Positions 5,869 through 9,917 of a stretch of DNA of 9,917 nucleotides are shown piece by piece. The notes beneath the pieces were generated by a model. It saw only the letters and a list, made by a program, of their open reading frames with translations. It was not told the origin of the DNA and searched no databases. Location of the stretch: assembly GCA_027489295.1 (NCBI GenBank), contig JAIYAA010000327.1, positions 1 to 9,917 of the forward strand. The letters run 5' to 3'. Within the stretch, counting starts at the first letter, position 1, and each line of letters begins with the position of its first letter. A program made the translations under genes and the position numbers. The DNA comes from Sphingomonadales bacterium (GTDB lineage Bacteria; Pseudomonadota; Alphaproteobacteria; Sphingomonadales; Sphingomonadaceae).

Positions 5869-7773
5869 ATGGCCACGACACCCGAATATGACGTCGTCAT
5901 CGTCGGCGCGGGCATCGCCGGCGCGCTGATCGCCAAGCAGCTGGGCGCCGCGGGCAAGACGGTGCTGATCCTCGAAGCCGGCATGGACGGTCAGGGGTCC
6001 TATGCGGAGTTTCTCGAGCGCTTCTATCTGGCCCAGGCCAAGGTACCGGAATCACCCTACACGCCGCCGATCGTCGACACCCAGCCGGACGGGACGCAGG
6101 TGCTCGCCGATCCCGGCAAGATGACGGTCGGCCGGCCGACCGTACTGACGCTCGGCGCCGGCAACTGGCAGGACCCGAAACAGGCCTATCTCGATCAGCA
6201 GGGCCCGCTCGCCTTTGCGAGCACCTATGAACGGGTCGGCGGCGGCACCATGCGCCACTGGCTCGGCACCAGCCTCCGCTTCGTGCCGAACGATTTCAAG
6301 ACGAAGACGGTGTACGGCGTCCAGGAGGACTGGCCGATCGACTATGCCCAGCTCGAGCCGTGGTACGGCAAGGCGGAGGCGGAGATCGGCATCGCCGCCG
6401 ACGTCGCCGACCAGGCCTATCTCGGCATCCAGTTCCCGAGCGACTATCATTATCCGATGCCGCCGATCCCCGCCTCGGTGGTCGATCAGGCGGTGGCCGC
6501 GGCGCTGCCGAAGCTGCCGCCCCAGGAGGGGATCACCCTGGCGGTGACCAACACGCCGGCGGGGCGCAACTCGATCCCCTATCAGGATCGGCGGGTGTGC
6601 GCGGGCAACACCAACTGCATTCCGATCTGCCCGATCCAGGCCAAGTACGATGCCAGCGTGACGCTGGGCATGGCGCTGCAATATCCCGGTGTGTCGATCC
6701 GCTACCAGACCGTCGCCAGCGAGGTGCTGGTCGGCGATGATGGGCAGGTAAGCGGCATCCGCTATCTGGAATATGCCGACCAGGGCGGCCCGGCGACCGG
6801 CAGCGGCACGGTGACCGCGACACGCTACGTGATCGCCGGCCACGCCATCGAGACGCCGAAGCTGCTGCTGATGTCGACCAATGGCGGCAAGACTCCGAAG
6901 GGCGTCGCCAACAGCAGCGGGCATGTCGGCCAGCATCTGATGGATCACCCCATCTATCTCGCCTGGGCGATGAGCGCCGATCCGGTATTCGGCTATCGCG
7001 GGCCGCTGTCGACCGGCGGCATCGAGAGCATGCGCGACGGCGCGTTCCGCAGCAAGCACGCGCCCTTCCGCATCGAAATCGGCAACGAAGGCTGGAACTT
7101 CGCGGTAGGCGATCCCTATACGACGACGCTGGACATGGTGCTCGGCACCAACCTCAGCCAGCTCAACGGCACCGGCCCTGTCGGCACCGCCGATTATGGC
7201 GACGCGCTGACCGGCGCGCTCAACCATGCGCTGACCCGGCAGTTCCGCCTCGGCTTCCTGCTCGAACAGACCCCAGACGACGATTGCACGGTGGGCCTCT
7301 CGCCGACCTTCAAGGACGCGCTGGGCCTGCCGCGGCCGCAGATCCGGTACAATTTCTCCGACTATACCAAGATGGGCTTCGTCGTCTCGCGGCGAGTGGC
7401 GAGCAGCATCTACCAGGCGATGGGCGCGACCGAATTTACGACTTTCCCGACCGCCGAGGACATCGCCACCGGCGACCCCACCGCGTTCGCGGTGACCTAT
7501 GACGCCAACGACGTGCCGGTGCCCGAAGGCACGCCGGGGGCGACGACCGAATATTTCCGCTATTTCGGCGCCGGCCATGTCGTCGGCACCTATCGGATGG
7601 GGGCCGATCGTGCCGCTTCGGTCGTCGACTATCAGCAGCGTAGCTGGGATCACCCGAACCTGTTCCTCGTGGGCAGCGGGGTGTTCCCGACGGTGGCGAC
7701 CGGCAACCCGACGCTGACGATCGCCGCGCTGGCCCTGTGGGCGGCGGAGACCATCACGCACGACCTCGGCTGA
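5869..7773 (+). CDS. GMC-family FAD oxidoreductase (dehydrogenase large subunit)
   Basis: Flavoprotein of 634 residues in the glucose-methanol-choline family, which oxidises an alcohol or sugar hydroxyl to a carbonyl. The Rossmann FAD motif is GAGIAG at 13-18 with the ribose-binding Glu36. Other GMC blocks are GGGTMRHW (124-131) and GQHLMDHP (354-361). The C-terminal domain carries GHVVGTYRMG with catalytic His570 and ATGNP with Asn613, the usual His/Asn pair. A cysteine cluster, C244-x5-C250-x3-C254, lies where fructose and glucose dehydrogenases bind a 3Fe-4S cluster, but the middle cysteine of their CC pair appears to be Ala245. No signal peptide is present, normal for this family when a partner supplies it. 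The start is fixed by MATTPEYDVVIVGAG, with GGGGGGAA upstream inside the small-subunit gene; a further upstream ATG at 5764 gives a non-homologous extension. The substrate cannot be told. At 634 residues it is longer than the roughly 540 of glucose or fructose dehydrogenases. Confidence 0.92.
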   Translation: MATTPEYDVVIVGAGIAGALIAKQLGAAGKTVLILEAGMDGQGSYAEFLERFYLAQAKVPESPYTPPIVDTQPDGTQVLADPGKMTVGRPTVLTLGAGNWQDPKQAYLDQQGPLAFASTYERVGGGTMRHWLGTSLRFVPNDFKTKTVYGVQEDWPIDYAQLEPWYGKAEAEIGIAADVADQAYLGIQFPSDYHYPMPPIPASVVDQAVAAALPKLPPQEGITLAVTNTPAGRNSIPYQDRRVCAGNTNCIPICPIQAKYDASVTLGMALQYPGVSIRYQTVASEVLVGDDGQVSGIRYLEYADQGGPATGSGTVTATRYVIAGHAIETPKLLLMSTNGGKTPKGVANSSGHVGQHLMDHPIYLAWAMSADPVFGYRGPLSTGGIESMRDGAFRSKHAPFRIEIGNEGWNFAVGDPYTTTLDMVLGTNLSQLNGTGPVGTADYGDALTGALNHALTRQFRLGFLLEQTPDDDCTVGLSPTFKDALGLPRPQIRYNFSDYTKMGFVVSRRVASSIYQAMGATEFTTFPTAEDIATGDPTAFAVTYDANDVPVPEGTPGATTEYFRYFGAGHVVGTYRMGADRAASVVDYQQRSWDHPNLFLVGSGVFPTVATGNPTLTIAALALWAAETITHDLG

Positions 7774-7775
7774 CC

Positions 7776-7797
7776 GGCGCGGGGAGGGCGCCGCGCC
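7776..7797 (+). other. GC-rich stem just after the GMC stop codon
   Basis: GGCGCGG (7776-7782) and CCGCGCC (7791-7797) can form a 7-bp stem with an 8-nt loop, starting 3 bp after the GMC stop. No run of T follows, so it is not a classical intrinsic terminator. It could protect the upstream mRNA end or weaken read-through into the next gene. Its right arm is shared with the longer inverted repeat at 7790-7857, so only one of the two can form at a time. Confidence 0.35.
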
Positions 7798-7857
7798 CGC
7801 CACGACCCCGGCAGGTCTCGCTCGAACCGCCGAGCCACCGGAAGTGGCGGGCGCGGC
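7790..7857 (+). repeat. 14-bp perfect inverted repeat between GMC and SnoaL-ADC genes
   Basis: GCCGCGCCCGCCAC (7790-7803) is the exact reverse complement of GTGGCGGGCGCGGC (7844-7857), with a 40-nt loop. The structure ends 29 nt before the next start codon. Its right arm can alternatively pair locally, GCCAC (7834-7838) with GTGGC (7844-7848) around a CGGAA loop. With the 7776-7797 stem this makes three mutually exclusive hairpins, an arrangement reminiscent of an attenuator or RNA switch. No leader peptide or known riboswitch was recognised. High local G+C favours pairing, but a 14-bp perfect match within 113 bp is unlikely by chance. Confidence 0.5.
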
Positions 7858-7886
7858 ATTGCTCGAACACGTCTCGGAGAACCGGC

Positions 7887-9089
7887 ATGACCAGCGAAGC
7901 AAACGAAGCCACCGTCGCGCGCCTCGGCGCCTATTTTGTCGCGGGCGATCTGGAGGGTGCGTTCACCTGCCTCTCGCCCGACTTGGTCTGGACACTGCCC
8001 GCACCCCCCGCGCTCCCCTATGGCGGGCGCTATGTCGGGCATGAAGGCTATGCCGAATGGGTCCGCCGGGTTCGCGCGACGCTGCACTTCGACAGCGTCA
8101 CCATCCAGCCGGCGGTGGGGCAAGGTAGCCAGGTCGTCCTGCTGGGGCACGAGGCAGGCACCGCGATCCCGACGGGTCGCCCCTATGGCTATAGCTGGGC
8201 GCAGGTGTACGGCTTCGGCCCGGACGGCCTGATCGCTACCATGGATCAGGTCTTCGATCCGGCGAACATCCTCGCGGCGCTCACCAGCCCCGGCCAGCTT
8301 CCGACGATCCCCGACGGCTTCTCGCTGCCCTTCTATTATTCCTCGCTCACCGATTTCGAGGTCCTGTATCTGGTCGAGCCCGCGGTGGTGGCCAACTATC
8401 TCGCCGGCACCGGGCTCAGCCCCGCACTGTTCGGCGGTCGCGCCTGCGTCTCGTACAATTTCCAGAGCTATACCGGCCAGTTTCCGTTCGGCACCGCCAT
8501 CACCCAGGAAATCGAGCTCAACATCGTCGCCTATCCGGATGCTGCGCGTGGGCAAGTGGTGCAATTGTCGTTCGAAGACTTCGTGACGGGCAACGACCAG
8601 ACCAAGCTGCTCGGCAACCACCGCGTGCACGTGCCCTGCGATAACGACAACGCCATCGCCGCGGGCATGCAGCTGTTCGGCGAACCCAAGTTCAAGACCA
8701 GCTTCACGATGCGATTTCCGTCGTTGAACGATGCCAGCGTCGCGACCTGGGCATTTACCTGCAACGATCCCGAAATGCCGGCGACGACGATCTTCTCGGT
8801 CAGCGCCGATCTCTCGGGGCTGACCGCGGTACCGGCCGATATTGCGCCGCAGACCGAATACGGCCTGTTCCAGACCAGGCTGATCGGCTGCCGCTGGAAC
8901 ATGCTGCAGCCAAGCCGCGCCTATTTGCTCGGCGATGGCGATCGCAGCCGCGTCCAGCTGCACCTGGGCGAGAGCGGGCATGCGATGCGGCGCGATGTGG
9001 CGACGTTGCTGGCGGGCGTACCGCCAGCGGCGGTGCGCACCTTCCAGTCGCAGCCTGCCGCCATCCAGAGCCGCGCATATTTCGTCTGA
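7887..9089 (+). CDS. Fusion protein: SnoaL/NTF2-like domain plus acetoacetate-decarboxylase-like domain
   Basis: Protein of 400 residues with two parts. Residues about 5-132 look like a SnoaL/NTF2-like cone fold: an AYFVAGDLEGAF helix, then LSPDLVWTLP, the GHEGYAEWV segment and a C-terminal strand with VYGFGPDGLIATMDQVFD. Such domains often act as isomerases, cyclases or binding modules for small ligands. Residues about 143-400 resemble the acetoacetate decarboxylase family. The key match is AAGMQLFGEPKFK (258-270), like the family's G-x3-x-G-x-P-K signature, placing Lys268 where the Schiff-base lysine sits. This suggests decarboxylation or related imine chemistry on a beta-keto acid, but active-site relatives with other reactions exist. 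No signal peptide is seen, so it is probably cytoplasmic. The ATG at 7887 has GGAG 7 nt upstream; in-frame sequence further upstream gives an Arg/Pro-rich shadow. It probably belongs to the dehydrogenase operon despite the 113-bp gap. Confidence 0.75.
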   Translation: MTSEANEATVARLGAYFVAGDLEGAFTCLSPDLVWTLPAPPALPYGGRYVGHEGYAEWVRRVRATLHFDSVTIQPAVGQGSQVVLLGHEAGTAIPTGRPYGYSWAQVYGFGPDGLIATMDQVFDPANILAALTSPGQLPTIPDGFSLPFYYSSLTDFEVLYLVEPAVVANYLAGTGLSPALFGGRACVSYNFQSYTGQFPFGTAITQEIELNIVAYPDAARGQVVQLSFEDFVTGNDQTKLLGNHRVHVPCDNDNAIAAGMQLFGEPKFKTSFTMRFPSLNDASVATWAFTCNDPEMPATTIFSVSADLSGLTAVPADIAPQTEYGLFQTRLIGCRWNMLQPSRAYLLGDGDRSRVQLHLGESGHAMRRDVATLLAGVPPAAVRTFQSQPAAIQSRAYFV

Positions 9090-9105
9090 AGGGAAGGGAA
9101 GAACC

Positions 9106-9917
9106 ATGGTCCATAGCCACCCAACGATGCCGGACGGCCCGGTGACCGAATATGCGCTGGCGTGGCCCGACGCTTCGGAACCGGCGGCATCGGCCATGGC
9201 CACGCCCAATGCCTGCTGCGCACCCGGCGGAGGATCGACGCATGAACTGGTGTGGGACCGCCAGCGCGACGGCACGGTCTTCTGGGTGTCGGGGCAGATG
9301 TACGACCACATCGCGCGCATCGAGATGGACGGCAGCGCGCGCTATTTCGCGATGCCCCCGGGCAGCCTGCCGCACGGCATGACCTTCGATTCCGCGGGGC
9401 AGCTGTGGGTGACGTTCGAAGGAATCGGGCAACTCGCGCGGATCGATTCCGACGGCGCGGTCGCGGAGACGGTCGACGTGCAGCTCCATGCCGAGGGCAT
9501 GGTCGAACCATTCAACACGCGGCCGCACGGGCTCGGGATCGCGGGCGACGGCGCCCTCTGGTTCACCGGCAAGCGCAGCAACACGGTCGGCCGCGTCGAT
9601 CCGGTCTCCCGCGCGGTCCTGCATGTCGGGCTGCCAACCATCGGCGCAGTACCGATCTACCTTTCGGCCGGGCCGGACGGCAACATGTGGTGCACCGAGC
9701 TGGGCGGCAGCAGCATCGCCCGGATCACGCCGGAGGGTGCGGTCACCGAATTCGTCATCCCCACCTCCAATAGCCGCCCGATCGCGATCCTTCCCGGACC
9801 TGACGGCCGGTCGATGTGGTTCAGCGAGGAAGCCGGGCGCCGGATCGGCCGCATCGATATGGCGGGCGCCATCACCGAATTTCCCGTGCCGCTGACCAGC
9901 TCGACCTCGATCCTCGC
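9106..9917 (+). CDS. Virginiamycin B lyase (Vgb)-like beta-propeller protein (3' end cut by window)
   Basis: The 270 visible residues contain at least five repeats of the Vgb/streptogramin-lyase propeller pattern, GDG-LWFT...N-IGRID..G.ITEF. Repeat cores lie near 58-81 (FWVSGQMYDHIARIE), 99-118 (LWVTFEGIGQLARID), 150-166 (ALWFTGKRSNTVGRV), 190-215 (PDGNMWCTELGG, then ITPEGAVTEF) and 232-259 (PDGRSMWFSEEAG, then AITEFPV). A seven-bladed propeller is expected, so the rest is outside the window, including the region where Vgb has its catalytic His and Glu. The N-terminus has about 45 extra residues with a Cys37-Cys38 pair and no signal peptide. The ATG follows the previous gene by 16 bp, with an AAGGGAAGGGAAG purine run as ribosome-binding site. 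Known Vgb opens cyclic depsipeptide lactones by elimination; here the operon suggests a metabolic role rather than drug resistance. Other functions of the propeller are possible. Confidence 0.82.
   Translation, partial: MVHSHPTMPDGPVTEYALAWPDASEPAASAMATPNACCAPGGGSTHELVWDRQRDGTVFWVSGQMYDHIARIEMDGSARYFAMPPGSLPHGMTFDSAGQLWVTFEGIGQLARIDSDGAVAETVDVQLHAEGMVEPFNTRPHGLGIAGDGALWFTGKRSNTVGRVDPVSRAVLHVGLPTIGAVPIYLSAGPDGNMWCTELGGSSIARITPEGAVTEFVIPTSNSRPIAILPGPDGRSMWFSEEAGRRIGRIDMAGAITEFPVPLTSSTSIL

Noticed and set aside
6052..7902. Minus-strand open frame of 616 codons opposite the GMC gene
   Set aside because: His/Arg/Ala-rich product typical of the antisense frame of GC-rich genes; the GMC motifs on the plus strand are unambiguous.
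7650..9320. Minus-strand open frame of 556 codons opposite the SnoaL-ADC and Vgb-like genes
   Set aside because: Spans two real plus-strand genes and their gap, with no domain signal of its own.
9106..9917. Calling the propeller gene a streptogramin resistance determinant
   Set aside because: Only family-level similarity is visible, the catalytic part is outside the window, and the neighbours are metabolic enzymes.

Overview
The window is about two-thirds G+C, with dense protein coding on both strands and no tRNA, rRNA, CRISPR array or insertion sequence that I can see. Codon use and family content (a DUF459 SGNH protein, an MBOAT acyltransferase, a GMC/FAD-SLDH dehydrogenase) point to an alphaproteobacterium, most likely a sphingomonad. 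The genus is an inference from style, not from a marker gene.

Layout. Two gene sets diverge from a 0.6 kb gap (about 3334-3939). To the left, on the minus strand and read in the order 3.3 kb to 1 bp, lie a membrane-anchored DUF459 SGNH protein, a secreted SGNH hydrolase/acetyltransferase (joined by a GTGA stop-start overlap) and an MBOAT membrane acyltransferase cut by the window edge. This looks like a compact machine that moves acyl (probably acetyl) groups across the inner membrane onto an extracytoplasmic glycan, comparable in logic to AlgI/AlgJ/AlgX or PatA/PatB. The glycan is not identifiable here.

To the right, on the plus strand, are five tightly packed genes: an exported protein with one C-terminal heme-c motif (CMACH), a small subunit of the FAD-sorbitol dehydrogenase type (FAD-SLDH), a GMC flavin oxidoreductase, a fusion of a SnoaL/NTF2-like domain to an acetoacetate-decarboxylase-like domain, and a virginiamycin-B-lyase-like beta-propeller that runs off the right end. 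The first three resemble a flavin dehydrogenase with its chaperone-like small subunit and a cytochrome electron acceptor. The last two look like enzymes acting on the oxidised product, for example decarboxylation and lyase or lactone chemistry. I do not recognise this five-gene combination as a described pathway, and it is the best candidate for something new in the window.

The central gap changes from GC-rich (3334 to about 3555) to markedly AT-richer (about 3555-3930). The AT-richer part holds a plausible sigma70-type promoter, a 9-bp inverted repeat overlapping its -10 element, and near-repeats close to the cytochrome gene. A second non-coding stretch (7774-7886) between the GMC and fusion genes holds a perfect 14-bp inverted repeat that competes with a neighbouring stem. 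The long open frames antisense to these genes are treated as shadows of high G+C coding sequence.
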